From positions 372,001 to 436,000 of the forward strand of contig JAIQDT010001100.1 of NCBI GenBank assembly GCA_021521415.1: DNA of 64,000 nt, in the 5' to 3' direction. Numbering within the stretch: the first letter of the stretch is position 1; every line of letters starts with the position of its first letter. The position numbers and the translations under genes are program-made. The notes under the pieces were generated by a model, which saw only the letters and a list, made by a program, of their open reading frames with translations, searched no databases and was not told where the DNA came from. Positions 1 to 12,850 of the stretch are shown here, piece by piece. The DNA is from Bidens hawaiensis (taxonomy: Eukaryota > Streptophyta > Magnoliopsida > Asterales > Asteraceae).

Positions 1-698
1 GGGGATTTTTTTTGTTGGCTGGGGGAAAACGGCAGTAAGGGGAGGCGAAAGGGAGAGCAGACCTTGGTTACTATGTACACAAATCAAGAAGCCATAATTA
101 TGGTGAGGCAAGGCTAATCTCGTAATTTTCTCCGGGTTAACGGTTCGTAGGGTTAACACTTTTCTCAACTTTATTCATGTTTGGATTTGTTTTTGGCATT
201 GACAACGCTTTATAAACAAATTGATGTGTTGGTTTATTTAAACTATTTGCATGTGTTAGTAATCCTTGCTTTACAACTTGTTCGGTTGATGACAAAACCT
301 AGTAGCTTGTTGGGTGACATAGAGTAGGTTGATTCACATTAGTAAATAGGAATTAAACTATAAAAGATCTGTTGACAAAGATCTGTTTTTTTTATTACTT
401 AAATTAACCGACTTTCCAACACCATGTCTATGTGGTGTCCAATTAATCAAATGAGTTTTGTGTGAAACCTAGAACCTGAAACCCGGAGGAGGTTGCATCT
501 TTCTCAAATTGTTTTTCTAAAATCAATATTTATATTTATGCTTGACATCGTTTGTCCACCTTAGTTAGTTAAATTTATATATAAAAAATCAAACAAACTT
601 TGCAATACTGACCACATGCTCCTCGTGGATACGATACCCTACTTACTCTATCTATATAGTTTAATTAGGTTTTTGCATGATTAAAATGACGGTCATCA
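1..698 (+). mobile_element. Athila-like 5' LTR, 3' portion only
   Basis: This is the end of an LTR that begins before the window. It stops at ..GGTCATCA at 698, five bases before a tRNA-Asp-type primer binding site. The stretch is non-coding. Near 606-650 it has the Athila-like wording around GATACGATACCCTACTTACT. It does not align by eye with the LTR at 16248-17429, which closes the same internal region, apart from a weakly similar stretch around 475-510. Confidence 0.75.
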
Positions 699-703
699 AA
701 TTT

Positions 704-721
704 TGGCGCCATTGCCGGGGA
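704..721 (+). other. Primer binding site, tRNA-Asp type
   Basis: TGGCGCCATTGCCGGGGA follows the LTR end after the spacer AATTT. It matches the complement of a plant tRNA-Asp 3' end as used by Athila/Tat elements, with one likely change (CCATT where CCGTT is usual). It fixes the element orientation as forward. Confidence 0.9.
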
Positions 722-816
722 GTAGTGCGCAACGTGTGTTAGTTTTGTAGTTTTTATTTAAATTGTTATTGTCAGTTTTACGTGGGTTGTGTTAGTGTGC
801 AGGTACTTATAGGTAT

Positions 817-3029
817 ATGCATACAAGACGCTCTCGGTCTTCATCACCGTTAGCGTTTGATCCTGAAATCGAGAGTACCTTTCGTCAGAACCGGATTCTG
901 CAAAGGGAAAACAAGGTTATTGGGTCGACAAGCACAAAAAGTCAAACAACTGACACCACAATCATGGCTCAGGAACAAACCGTACCGCTGATGCCACCAC
1001 CCATTAATTCACCAAACCCACCATCTACTGTACCCATTACCACCACCAATTCCACAAGTGAACCTACTTCAGCTGCGTTTAGCTTTCAACCACTAGTTAA
1101 CCTTCCACCCTTGAAGAATTTCATGCCTATTCAAGGACAATCATCAAACTCACCACAACAATCATCCTTCCAATCTCAACAAAATCCACCTTATCAACAA
1201 CCCTACACATTTACCCAAGACCCACCCATAATTCATACTTCACCAGGTCAAAGATCGGGCCCGTATTTGTTTGGTGGGCCACGGTATGGTGATGGCAATG
1301 AAGGGTATGAAGAGTTTGAAGAAGGATATGCAAGTGGGGTTGATGGGAATCAGTTGAGAATTCAAGGGCAGTTTGGGTATGGATCTGAATTTCAACCACA
1401 ACAACAAGTGCAATAATGGGGTTGCCCGATTGTCAATCAAGTACAACAACCACAACCATTGCAACAAGTTCCACAACAACTACAATATCAACAACCTCAA
1501 TTTCAACAACCAAATCCCCAACCGCAAGTTCAAAAAAATATGCAACAAAGGCCCGTTTACCGACAAATGGGTCAACCAAGAGTACCATTGGGGGTACCAA
1601 GAAGATATGTAAGGGAAATGGTTAAGGGAATAGAGGCTCATTTTCGACCGATTATCACCAATAACCCATCTCCGGTGGTTATTCCTCAAAACCACCAAGG
1701 AAGAACTTTTGAGGTGAGAACCAATGCGCTCCAAAGTTTACCAAAGTACAAGGGTTAAGCAACGGAAGAACCCTATTTTCATTTGGAGGCATATGACTCT
1801 ATTTGCAACACGATTGGGGGTCAAGGTTTTACACCGGATGAGGTGAAATTGGTTTTATTTCAATTTTCGTTGGAGGATAAGGCGAAGAGATGGTTTTACA
1901 CATTGCCATCCGCATCGATTTATACTTGGGCCGAGATGCAACAAAGGTTCTTAGAGGAATTTTACACGGCCCAAACGACTAATGATGCGAGACGAAGTTC
2001 GAGGTCTTTCCAACAACAATCGGGTGAAATGTTTCATGAAGCATTCGAGAGGTTCAACATGATGATCAAGAATTGTCCTCATCATGGTATAGCTTTTTGG
2101 GAGTTGTTGAATGCTTTTCATGAAGGGTTGAATGCGGAAGATGAAAGGGATTTGATGTCAATCACAAACGGTACGTTCGGTACCAATTATGAACAAGACG
2201 ATTGGGCATTCTTGGAACAAATGTCGGTCACATCGAAGAGAAAGGCTCAAACTGCAAGAAGAGCAAGACCGGCAATTGGAAGACCGCAAGTTCATGCCGT
2301 GGAAGATGTGGGGGTACAAACTACTAATCAAAGAATTGATGTTTGTACCAATTGTAATGAATTGGGTCATGGGGCTGATGTGTGTACGATATGTCAAGCA
2401 CAAGTTGAAGAGATGAATGCACTTCAAGGCCAAGGGAGTGGTAATCGAAATTTTAACATGAATTCAAACACTTACCACCCCGGGTTGAGAAATCATCCAA
2501 ATTTCCGGTATGGAAATCAAGCAACTCAACTCAATCCGAACGTAAGGCCCCGAACCCCGGGAACCCCACAGTTGGTAATCATACAAAACACTTATAAAAT
2601 ATTTAAACAAAAAAAAATCAATCGTTACATTAAGCAACCAATTTCAGAGTAAAATTCAGCGGAAAATGTAAATAATAAAATAAGTTCCCAAAACCCGGGA
2701 ATTTTGCCCAAAACCAAATTAATTATCTTTAATAAAAATTTTTAAAAGGAAATGTTTAATAATAAAGTCTTCAAATCCCGTATGCCCTTCACCGTCCAAG
2801 TAGCTTCGTGCACGTCCAAGCAATAAGGCATCCTCTTCCTAACCTAAAACTCACACTAACATGCACACTAAGTCAGCTTAAGCTGAGTGAGTTCAAGTTT
2901 TAAATAAGTAACAAAAGTCTTAATAATCATTCCAACGGTTTTAAAACTGTAAACGGAAATACATCAGTTAGGTCATCACATTTAATAAATAATCATCCTT
3001 ACGTATGAACATTTCTATACGTGCATTCC

Positions 3030-3063
<34 letters not shown>

Positions 3064-5085
3064 ACATTCAATAATAACATTCAGGACCGAGAAAACGTAC
3101 AACCCCAACACGTAATATTCCATTCAACGCATGCAAACACGAAGTAGGCATACGTAACATTCCGTAGTCGATAACGACTACAACATTCGCCAAATATTGG
3201 CCATACAATAATATATATGCATACACACATTCTATAACATTCCAAGGCCTACCAATACTAGCAAGCCTATGCAAAATAGTTTAAAACATTTCATCAAGCA
3301 AAATCGCTTAGGTGTGCATGCTAGCCCAAACTTAAAAAGAGTTAAAAGGGGGCATCATGAACTCACCTGAAATCAATCGAACACCTGCAACGAGCTAGGA
3401 AATCCCTAAGTGCACACTCACAAGTAAGGGCCTGTAAATTGTACACAACGCGTCACTAAACTAGACCGTAAGAACACACTTGCCTAATGGGCCGTTCAAG
3501 CCCAACACTTTGGCCCGAGGCCCAACAACTTGGCCCGAGGCCCAACCCATACCCAATTACTTTACCTCAGCCCCTAAAACCCTTCAATTAACCAAATCCA
3601 CCCTACGATCATGGTCGGGGCTAACCATGATGCACAACTCACCCGTCGGTATGAAAATCGAGTCGAATTTACGCGCACCAAATCTTAAAACCAATTTTCA
3701 AACAAATCAGCTCCAAATGGACCAAATTCCCATCTTAAACTTTTCATACATCATAATTATGTCCCTCGAGTTGATAGGGTCGACGGTTCCTTTTTACAAC
3801 GTTCACTTTAATGCTTAAACGACAATTTGCGCACAACTGACTCGATTAACTAATGACCAACCTAAACAGCCCCGAGTTCCAAAAAAATAATTTTCCCACA
3901 GCCCTTAAACCCCCCTAGGGCCATGCAAACTGATTCGGTTGGTCATTCAATCGATTAACGCATCAAACTCAACAATTGACAATTCTACACCCGATAAACC
4001 CTAGTTTTCGAATTAAAATCGATTGACCGACCTAAACACCTTCAATGGCCACGAAATTTTAATATGATGTACTACACATACCTAGGAGGATTTTGATGTA
4101 AAAACCTCACTTAAAACAGTCCCGGAAAAGCTCAATTGGACAGCCACCCGGTTAGCCTACAACAAGTCGTTTTTCAATCAATATGCGTAATTCAAAGGTC
4201 AATTAACGTGCAAGAGACATGGGGAATCATAAAACCGACCTGGAATTGAAGTTTTTATTGATCAAAGCTGGACGGACAGAAGAATTTCGAGCAGGGGGGT
4301 CTCTCTTCCGATCGGCGCTGCATGGGTATTAGGGTTAGGTTTTTTTTTTTATATATTATGATATAAAATAAATTACACTCTAGTCCCTCCAGTATGAAGT
4401 GTGTAGCAACTTGGGTGGAAAGCTAAGTGATTTAACGTACCGAGATGATGCAAAGGCTTCTGAGAAACGTCGGATAAATCCCGAGGATTATACATACTCT
4501 ACAAGCTTTAACTCTTGGAACCGGAAATTAACGGGCGTTAGACCGAATTTCCAAGGAACTTCTCAAACCACCATTATCCCTCGTCAACAATACTTCAACC
4601 AAGGAAATCAAAGTCAATTTCAAGGAACGGGTGGTAATCAAGGAGGGTCTTTGGGCCAAAGTTCATCAAGTGGGAATGAAGTAATGGACATGTTAACGAT
4701 GATGCAACAAGAGATGCAAAAGAGGAATCAGTTGGATGAAGCTCGTATACAAAAGGATGAAATTCGTGACAAGGCCATCCAATCATTGACAACTCAAATG
4801 GGCCAACTTGCAACCGAGGTATTTAACTTGAAGAAGAACAAAGGTCAACTCCCGAGTGACACCAAGGTGAACCCTACTCACACTACTTCTCGCAATGTGC
4901 CGATTAATCAGGTAAGTGTTTTAAGAAGTGGTAAGGAGTTTAAAATCAATACCACACCGGAGTTAGTTGAAGGTGTGGTAGAGGATGTGACGGGGGTAGA
5001 AAGTGAAGATGAACAAGCTTCACCCATTCAACCCTCTAAATCATCCACGTTTTCAAATAAAGATTCGGGTCAAAATGAACTTTAA
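817..5085 (+). pseudogene. gag: Athila-like gag, interrupted by solo LTR A and stop codons
   Basis: Gag forms the virus-like particle and packages element RNA. The reading frame starts at ATG 817, about 95 bp after the PBS and shortly after an acceptor-like GTGTGCAG. A Q/P-rich N-terminal part (817-1750) has in-frame stops at 1414-1416 and 1756-1758. The capsid-like gag domain follows (about 1760-2200, with FHLEAYDSI and DKAKRWFY), then a CX2CX4HX4C knuckle (CTNCNELGHGADVC, near 2340-2385). Solo LTR A interrupts codons at 2541. The frame resumes exactly at 4543, with one copy of the CCGAA target duplication on each side. After it come a coiled-coil-like stretch (MQKRNQLDEARIQKDEIRD) and an acidic tail. 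The frame ends at 5085 and protease lies in another frame. Non-functional. Confidence 0.9.
2541..4542 (-). mobile_element. Solo LTR A (2.0 kb) in gag
   Basis: A 2002-bp insert is flanked by the 5-bp target duplication CCGAA (2536-2540 and 4543-4547). It is homologous to solo LTRs B (23563-26099) and C (9605-13511), and lies in reverse orientation to C. Its ends are eroded: forward-strand CGTAAG instead of TGTAAG, and TTAGA instead of TTACA. It has no internal region, PBS or PPT, so it looks like a product of LTR-LTR recombination. It contains an (AT)n run near 3032-3062 and two copies of the GGCCCAA minisatellite (3499-3547). A TG...CA LTR of 2-4 kb would suit a chromovirus, but the family is not proven here. 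Confidence 0.9.
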
Positions 5086-6028
5086 ATAATAAAAGCAAGG
5101 AAGTGGAAGAGGTTTCAATTCTATTTCCTTCGGCTTTGCTTGACCCGGGCAAGAAAATTGTGATTTTAAAACGGGGTCCTCAAAAGGAGGAGATGTGGGA
5201 GGTATTCAAACAGGTTAAAGTCAATCTTCCTTTACTTGAGGCAATAAAACAAGTACCCGCATATGCAAAATTTTAAAAGAATTGTGTACTCTATAAAGAC
5301 AACAAAAGGTTCCTAAACGGGTTGATTTAACTGAACGAGTGAGCGCAATTGTTAAGGGTGATCTCCCGCCTAAGCTTCAAGATCCGGGAGCGCCCTTGAT
5401 TAACATTCAAGTAGGTGACTTTCAAATGTCACGGGCGTTATTGGATCTTGGAGCGGGTGTGAGTATTTTACTGGGGGGTTTATATGACCAATATGATTTT
5501 GGTCCACTTAAACGAGTTGAGACCACAGTTGTATTGGCTGATTTATCTCACAAACTTCCTCAGGGGATTGTGCGGGATGTTATTGTTAAAGTAGAGGAAT
5601 TTTATTATCCTGTTGACTTTTTGGTTTTGGATTACTCGTCGGTTGACCCAACACAACAGCAAAACGTTATATTGTGTCGGCCATTTTTAAATACTGCTCA
5701 TGCTATTATTGATTGCCGGTTTGGTACAGTTGACATGGCCTTTAGAAATACAAAACTGCGTTTAAATGTGTTTACTAATTTTGCTAATTCATTGGCTAGT
5801 GAAGAATGTTTCATGGCAGATATCATAGATGGGTGTGTACCACACGAGTATGAGGAAGGTATGTTGGATGTTTGTGTTTGTGATGATTCTGAACAGGTTC
5901 ACATTTGTGCATTGGAGTTAGAGATAAGGAAACAAGAGGTATTGGCAATACAAGAAGGAAGACCACCATGGACTCATCAGGTGGAAAGTCTACCAACAGA
6001 ATCAATTCGGACACAAAACCCTCATTGA
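5086..6028 (+). pseudogene. Athila-like aspartic protease region
   Basis: This region links gag to RT. 5086-5330 reads as the usual gag-protease linker but contains stops and frame changes. From about 5339 an open frame of 229 codons carries the retropepsin-like core: ALLDLGAGVSIL (catalytic D-x-G near 5434-5460), then FGPLKRVETTVVLAD and VILCRPFLNTAHAIIDC. Athila-type proteases usually have D-L-G-A here, so the active-site aspartate is present. The frame ends at 6028 and overlaps, in another frame, the start of the RT frame at about 5905. Broken upstream, so inactive as a polyprotein. Confidence 0.85.
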
Positions 6029-7133
6029 TTTGTCCTCCCAATGTGGAATTGAAAGAATTTCCAAGTCATCTCAAGTATGCGTTTTTGGGAGAAGGTGAGA
6101 CGTTTTCGGTTATCATTGCCTCTAACTTGAATGAGGCTCAAGAAGAAGGATTGTTGGAAGTTTTGAAAGCTCACAAGGCGGCGATTGGGTGGACTATAGC
6201 CGATTTGAAGGGTATTAGTCCATCTATAGTCATGCACAAAATCATCACCACGGATGATGCAAAGCCTACTCGAGAAACTCAAAGGAGGTTGAATCCCAAT
6301 TTGCGAGAGGTGGTGAAAAAGGAAGTTATCAAATGGTTGGATGCGGGAATCATCTATCCCATTTCAGACAGTGCATGGGTAAGTCCAACACAGGTAGTTC
6401 TAAAGAAAGCCAGCATCCAGGTAATTAAAGATGAAAGTGGTGAACAAATCGCCACCCGACCAGTAACCGGGTGGCGAGTGTGCATTGATTATAGGAAGCT
6501 AAATGCGGCTACCTCAAAATACCATTTTCCATTACCTTTTATTGACCAAATTATTGAAAAATTATGGGTCAAAAATTTTATTGTTTTTTGGATGGGTACT
6601 CGGGATATAATTAAATTGCAATCCATCCCGACGACAAACACAAAACCACATTCACATGTCCATATGACACTTTTGCCTTTAGGCGAATACCATTTGGATT
6701 GTGTAATGCCCCGGCCACGTTCCAACGATGTATGATGAGTATTTTTTCAGACATGGTTGGGGATTCACTTGAGGTATTTATGGATGACTTTTCTATTTTT
6801 GGGTCAACTTTTGAAAGATGTCTTGATGAATTGGAAAAAGTCTTAAAACGTTGTCTCGAGACTAATTTGGTTTTAAGTTGGGAGAAAAGTTATTTCATGG
6901 TACAAGAGGGTATTGTGTTGGGGCATGTAGTTTCAAGTCGGGGAATGGAGGTGGATAAAGCAAAAATTAAGGTTATTTCTTCATTGCCACCACCGAAAAA
7001 TGTAAAAGGGGTACGGTCGTTTTTGGGGCATGCCAGGTTTTACCGGCGGTTTATTAAAGGTTTTAGTGTGATTACTAAACCTTTATGCAATTTGTTGCTA
7101 AAAGATGTTGCATTTGGTTTTACTAATGATTGA
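5950..7133 (+). pseudogene. Athila-like reverse transcriptase, frameshifted
   Basis: The N-terminal RT part (about 6040-6560) has LKEFPSHLKYAFLGE, SDSAWVSPTQVV and WRVCIDYRKLNAAT. Frame is lost near 6565-6600 and the palm continues in another frame from about 6680, with PFGLCNAPATFQRCM (start of the palm) and the catalytic VFMDDFSIF at about 6772-6800. The thumb/connection part follows (GVRSFLGHARFYRRFI). An in-frame TGA at 7131-7133 separates it from RNase H, which continues in the same frame. Residues and spacing are those of Athila/Tat gypsy RT. Inactive because of the frameshift and stop. Confidence 0.92.
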
Positions 7134-8960
7134 TTGCAAGCATTTGATGTTTTTAAGGAAAAATTAGTGCAAGCACTGATTTTGCAACCGCCGGATTGGA
7201 CGAAGCCGTTTGAGATTATGTGTGATGCAAGTGATACCACGATTGGAGCAGTTTTGGGTCAAAGAATTGATAAAACGCCGGTGGTGATTTACTATGCAAG
7301 CAAAACTTTATCCGAGGCACAATTGAATTACACCACTACTGAAAAAGAATTACTTGCGGTGGTATACGCATTGGATAAGTTTCGGTCATACATATGGGGA
7401 AGTAAGGTTGTGGTTTATTCAGATCATAGTGCGGTTCGTTACCTCATGGAGAAGAAAGATGCAAAACCCCAATTGATTCGTTGGGTCTTATTGTTACAAG
7501 AGTTCGATTTGGAGATCCAATATAAGAAGGGGTGTAAAAATGTGGTGGCGGACCACTTATCGAGGATTCCTTTGGAAGGTGTGGATGATTCACATGAAAT
7601 CAATGAGAGATTTCCGGATGAACAATTGTTAGCCGTTTCCACTACACCATGGTATGCTCATTTTGTCAATTATCGGGCCACGGGTGAGATGCTGAAACAT
7701 TGGGCCAAGAAAAGGAGACAACAATTTCTCTCCCAAGTCAAGCAATATATTTGGGATGAGCCCGATTTGTTCAAAATTGATGCCGATCAAATCATTCAGC
7801 GTTGCATTCCCGAATCGGAAGTTCAAGAGATTTTGGCACATTCTCATTCATCCGCTTGTGGTGGTCATTTTAGTGGGCAAAAGACGGGTTATCGAGTTCT
7901 TACAAGCGGGTTTTATTGGCCTACAATCTTTAAAGATGAAAGTGACTATGCCCACCATTGTTTGAATTGTCAAAAGATGGGTGGAAATTCAAAACGGGAT
8001 GAGATGCCTTTGCAACCCATTTTGGTGGTTGACATTTTTGACGTATGGGGAATTGACTTTATAGGCCCGTTTCCAAATTCTTGTGGGTATTTATACATAT
8101 TGGTGGCGGTGGATTATGTTTCAAAGTGGGTTGAGGCCATAGCAACAAGGACTAATGATCACACCATGGCATGTAAGTTTGTTCAATCCAATATTTTTTC
8201 AAGATTTGGAATTTCGAGAGTGATTATAAGTGATGGTGGAACGCATTTCAAGAATTTCAATTTCGGGAAATTGTTGAAGTGGTATAATGTAAATCATCGA
8301 ATTGCTACTCCGTATCACCCGCAAACAAGTGGACAAGTTGAAGTGTCGACCCGACAAATTAAAGAAATATTGATGAAGACGTTACGGGTTGATAGGAAGG
8401 ATTGGTCGGTGAAGTTGGATGATGCATTATGGGCGTATCGAACCGCTTATAAAACACCCATAGGAACGACTCCTTACCGGTTGGTTTATAGGAAAGGATG
8501 TCATTTGCCTATGGCGTTGGCTCACCGGGCATTATGGGCCATTAAGAGTGTGAATATTGATTATAATGAAGCCGGTGGGTTGAGAAAGTTGAAGTTGGCG
8601 GAATTGGAAGAGATAAGGGATGAAGCTTATGAGTGTGCATCGGCATACAAAGATAACTTGAAAAAGGTTCATGATGCCAAGTTGAGGAAGAGGGTTTTTG
8701 AAGAAGGGCAAGAGGTTTGGTTATATAATTCACGGCTCAAGCTTTTTCCCGGAAAGTTGAAAAGCAATTGGATGGGCCCGTACGTGATAACAAGAGTGGG
8801 TATGTTTGGTGATGTGGAAATTGAAGACTTACAGAATCAAGCAAGACAAACTGTGAATGGACACCGACTTAAACCATGCTTGGAGGGTAAGGATATTAAC
8901 ATGTGTGAAGTGGACAAAGTAGGCTACCTGTTACGGTCGCCTGAGGATTTAACCAACTAA
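7134..8960 (+). CDS. Athila-like RNase H and integrase
   Basis: A 608-codon open stretch of pol. RNase H occupies roughly 7180-7580 ([57 protein letters not shown]). The integrase zinc domain follows near 7840-7975 ([11 protein letters not shown] then CLNCQKM), and the catalytic core has D in [10 protein letters not shown] in IISDGGTHF and E in [16 protein letters not shown]-terminal part with a GPY-like segment ([11 protein letters not shown]) closes the frame at 8960. No chromodomain is visible, as expected for Athila/Tat. Only this segment is open; the upstream stop and frameshift make the whole element dead. Confidence 0.92.
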   Translation: MQAFDVFKEKLVQALILQPPDWTKPFEIMCDASDTTIGAVLGQRIDKTPVVIYYASKTLSEAQLNYTTTEKELLAVVYALDKFRSYIWGSKVVVYSDHSAVRYLMEKKDAKPQLIRWVLLLQEFDLEIQYKKGCKNVVADHLSRIPLEGVDDSHEINERFPDEQLLAVSTTPWYAHFVNYRATGEMLKHWAKKRRQQFLSQVKQYIWDEPDLFKIDADQIIQRCIPESEVQEILAHSHSSACGGHFSGQKTGYRVLTSGFYWPTIFKDESDYAHHCLNCQKMGGNSKRDEMPLQPILVVDIFDVWGIDFIGPFPNSCGYLYILVAVDYVSKWVEAIATRTNDHTMACKFVQSNIFSRFGISRVIISDGGTHFKNFNFGKLLKWYNVNHRIATPYHPQTSGQVEVSTRQIKEILMKTLRVDRKDWSVKLDDALWAYRTAYKTPIGTTPYRLVYRKGCHLPMALAHRALWAIKSVNIDYNEAGGLRKLKLAELEEIRDEAYECASAYKDNLKKVHDAKLRKRVFEEGQEVWLYNSRLKLFPGKLKSNWMGPYVITRVGMFGDVEIEDLQNQARQTVNGHRLKPCLEGKDINMCEVDKVGYLLRSPEDLTN

Positions 8961-9604
8961 ACGGTCTAGGTTTGTTGTATAATTTAGTTTAGATTTTGTT
9001 CAAATTTGTTTTTAAAAAAATTACCTTTCTTGTTTAGGAGGTTGTCCAAATCAAGTGTGGGGAATTCTCAAGAATTTCTTCACCATGTTGAGGACAATTC
9101 GGGTTTTTCATGGGGGGTAGGGTAATTTTTAGTTTTTGTTTTATAAAATAATTTTATTTAGTTTTTCATGAGTTTGGTTTATATATAAAAAAAAATTGCA
9201 TCAGGTGCCACCGTAGCCTACGGTGTCCACCGTAAGCTACGGTGGACCTGATATCTTATGCCAACCAAACTCTGTTTACGCTGGGTTTCTTACGCTAGGA
9301 GCTACCGTATGCTACGGTAGCCACCGTAGCTTACGGTGGATGTGAAAGGGCAATGCGCAGTTCAGCGGTTTATATATATATATATTAATAAAATCAGAAA
9401 ATTCCTCATCCACGTCTTTTACTTACCTTCTTCTTTTCTCCATTCATTCATCATCTTCATCCATCCATCCCTCTCTACAAAACCCTAATCCCCAAATTCA
9501 TAACTTCCTCAAATCTCAACCAAAATCAATGATTTTCGGGTCTAAATTGACTAGATTTTCGCAAGGAATCACATTCTTTGCTTGGTTTTCATCAATCTTA
9601 ACTT
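8961..9604 (+). promoter_or_regulatory. Post-pol spacer with palindrome block and TATA-rich tract
   Basis: This non-coding spacer lies between pol and the env-position ORF. It has AAGTGTGGGG at about 9054, a TTGAGGACAAT motif at 9085-9098, then four CG-containing palindromes (9208-9225, 9227-9245, 9301-9321, 9321-9339) of the form CCACCGTA-AGC-TACGGTGG. A TATA-rich run at about 9370-9386 and a CT-rich, leader-like stretch follow up to the insertion of solo LTR C at 9605. By inference this could be an internal promoter for the downstream ORF. Confidence 0.55.
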
Positions 9605-11092
9605 TGTAACGCCCGTAAATTTCATTAATCGGCTCGATTGTTTATAAATGTTTGTTTAGAATCCGGGACTCGTCTTGAATCTTCGGGGGGCCTCCTAGAC
9701 GAGCCCATAAGTTGAATTACTTAAGTTTCATTCAAGTGTCGCAACTTTCAATTTGGAAAGGCCAGAACGTAACATTTTATATTATAATCAAAAACCCAAA
9801 ACCCTAACCCTATGGTGATGTCCGATCGGCAGCAGCAACCCACCCCCTTTCCACCTTGTTTTGCGTGCAATCAGCCACCGTCCGGCCGTCCAAACTTCAA
9901 TTCCAGGTCGGTATTATACGTATACAACTCTTTTTCACCCTAATTCATCCTTATGGCGCGCTTATTGGTCGTTAAGATTGAGTTTTGATGATAACAACTT
10001 GCTGACAGATTCGTATACGTTTATTGTAGGGTCTGTAACGCGATGTTAGTCCACTGTTTTTGATCGATTCTTGATTCCATCATGTTCTACTTTGAGTCTA
10101 GTTTCCAGAAAGGTATAATACGTAATTTTTGGACGAGATTTGAATAGTTTTTATGATTTTATAAAATCGAGTGTCAAAGCTGATGCGGGATATCGGATTC
10201 TGTTCTGTCTTCAGGACATCATAACCTTTTTTCGACAAGTCTAAATTGGTTGGTTCCACTTCTGGAAGTTAATATTTTAAGTTAGGAACCAAACCCAATT
10301 GGAATCGTTTAATTTGGCTAGGTAATGAATTTTATAAAAATAAAACCATTTTGTTACGCAGCTGAAATAGCTGCACATACCTTTCTGTGTTAGAAGAATT
10401 TTTATGATTTTTGTGTCCACTAGAAAAATATAATAAAAATATTTTTATAAACTTAAGATATTTATGCAACACTGGTAAAAATTTAATAATTTAATTCCAT
10501 GTTTCTCCTATGTAATAAAATACATCTTTTCATGCTAAAATCTGCATGTTATATTCGTATTGATCGATAAGTTCGTTTTAGGCTTAACCGGTGGCTGCCC
10601 TTTCTCGCATCTTTCGGAGCTGGTATAATTGAAGTTCGTGCTTCGTCAAGTTCCTAGGTATGTCACTTGCATCATACTAAAATTTCATGGCCAATGGAGG
10701 TGTTTAGGTCGGTCAATCGATTTTAGTTCGAAAACTAGGGTTTATCAGGTGTAGGATTGGCAATTGTTGAGTTTGATGCGTTAAACGATTGGAGGACCGA
10801 CCGAATCAGTTTGTACAGCCCTAGGGGGGTTTAAGGGCTGTGGGAAAATTATATTTTTGATGCACGGGGCTGTTGGGGTTAGTGCTTCGTCAATCGAGTC
10901 GGCGGTGCGCGAATTTTCGTTTAAACGTTAAAGTAAGAGTTATAAAAAGGAACCGTCAACCCTATCAACTCGGGTGACATAATCTTGATGAATGAAAAGA
11001 TTTAAAATGGAATTTGGTCCATTCGGGGCTGAGTCGTTTAACAAATGGTTTTAAGGTTTATTTCGCGCGCATTCGACCCGATTTGATTATCG

Positions 11093-11190
11093 TTGGGCCT
11101 TAGGCCAAGTGTTGGGCCTTGGGCAAAAGTGTTGGGCCTTGGGCCAAGTGGTTGGGCCTTGGGCCAAGTTGTTGGGCTTGAACGGCCCAT
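11093..11190 (+). repeat. GGGCCTTGGGCCAAG minisatellite in solo LTR C
   Basis: About four tandem units of roughly 17-20 bp built on TTGGGCCTTGGGCCAAG. The same unit occurs about four times in B (24547-24640) and twice in A (3499-3547), so its copy number varies between LTRs of the family. The word is nearly self-complementary. Confidence 0.8.
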
Positions 11191-11937
11191 TAGGCTAGAG
11201 TGTTCTTACAGTCTAGTTTAGTAACGCGTTGTGTATAATTTACAGGCCCTTGCTTGTGATTGTGCACTTAGGGATTTCCTAGCTCATTGCAGGTGTTCGG
11301 TTGATTCAGGTGAGTTCATGATGCCCTTTTTACTCTTTTCAAGTTTTGGGCTAGCATGCACACCGTAATACAATTTTACACGATTTTACTCGTTACAACT
11401 ATTTGGATGGTATTACATAGCCTCATTCATATTTGTGCATTTATGAAACTATTTGTGAACTATATTTTATGCCTTAGGATATTGTAGACTCGTTTATGGT
11501 CTTATATTCCTTAAGGTTATATACCTGAATATGGTCTAGACTCGATGATGTTAATAGGCTTGGTAGTAATTGAATGTGAGTAGACCTATTTACTTAGTTC
11601 ATGTATTGGACTGATTAATATATATTACCTTATGGCCCATAGGCTTACTTGTTATTTGGAATGTCTTGGGATGATATATATATATATATGTATGAATGTA
11701 TGGAGGTATGTATGTATGTATGAGTATGTGTTACCTTATAGCCTACGGTTGTGTGATGAAATTTAGTTCCTCGAGACTAAGAATGATGTGAGTAGGCTTA
11801 TTGATGTGTGTGTGCATGGTAATCACGGCCGGGTCAAATTTATTACCCAGGTTTTAAAATTACTTGTGGTCTAGGCTCGAGGTTGCTATTAGGCCTAGTA
11901 TTAATTCCTAGTATAAACGATTTTTCCTAATGAAACG

Positions 11938-11987
11938 TTTAAACTAATTTATATAGGCTTGCTAGCATATGGTAGGCCTTGGGATGT

Positions 11988-12043
<56 letters not shown>

Positions 12044-12850
12044 CATTATTGCTTGGCCTATATTTGGCGATGTTGAAGTCGTTTCGACAACTGATGTTGT
12101 GTATGCCTACTTTGTGTTTGCATGCACTGATGTTACGTGTTTAGGTTGTACGTGTGCTCGACCCTGATGTTATTATTTGGACGGTATTTATAGGGATATA
12201 AATATATGGATGTATATAGATGTCTAAGTACGAATACTTAGTGTTGATGATGGCCTAACTGTTCGTATCCCGTATTATATTTTAAACTCTTGGAATGTTT
12301 TATAATCCAGTTTTTATATTTAAACTCTTGGAATGTCTTATAATCTCGTTTTTATATTTAAACTCTTGGAATGTTTTATAATCCCATTTTTATATTTAAA
12401 CTCTTGGAATGTCTTATAATCTCGTTTTTATATTTAAACTCTTGGAATGTTTTATAATCCTGTTTTTATATTTAAACTCTTGGAATGTCTTATAATCTCG
12501 TTTTTATATTTAAACTCTTTGAATGTTTTATAATCCCGTTTTTATATTTAAACTCTTGGAATGTCTTATAATCTCGTTTTTATATTTAAACTCTTGGAAT
12601 GTTTTATAATCCCGTTTTAATATTTAAACTCTTGAAATGTTTTTAAACGAATTTATATAGGCTTGCTAGCATATGGTAGGCCTTGGAATGTTAAATATAT
12701 ATATATATATATGCATATACATTATTGCTTGGCCTATATTTGGCGATGTTGTAGTCGTTTCGACTACTGATGTTGTGTATGCCTACTTTGTGTTTGCATG
12801 CATTGATGTTACGTGTTTGGGTTGTACGTTTGCTCGACCCTGATGTTATA
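11938..12850 (+). repeat. Internal segment duplication in solo LTR C
   Basis: A block starting TTTATATAGGCTTGCTAGC at about 11948 recurs at about 12651. Both copies run through an (AT)n tract and ATTGCTTGGCCTATATTTGGCGATG into the CGTGTTTRGGTTGTACG region. The copies are about 705 bp apart and enclose the 38-bp tandem array. This explains most of the extra length of C. Confidence 0.8.
12277..12650 (+). repeat. 38-bp tandem array with a 76-bp dimeric order
   Basis: Nine full units plus a tenth degraded one, with a period of exactly 38 bp (for example AAACTCTTGG at 12284, 12322 and 12360). Units alternate strictly between a GTTTTATAATCC form and a GTCTTATAATCTCG form (A-B-A-B-A-B-A-B-A), so the true repeat is a 76-bp dimer. 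It lies within solo LTR C. Confidence 0.88.

Noticed and set aside
11959..12144. Open frame through the (AT)n tract of solo LTR C
   Set aside because: Made of repeated Tyr-Ile from the microsatellite; no protein features.
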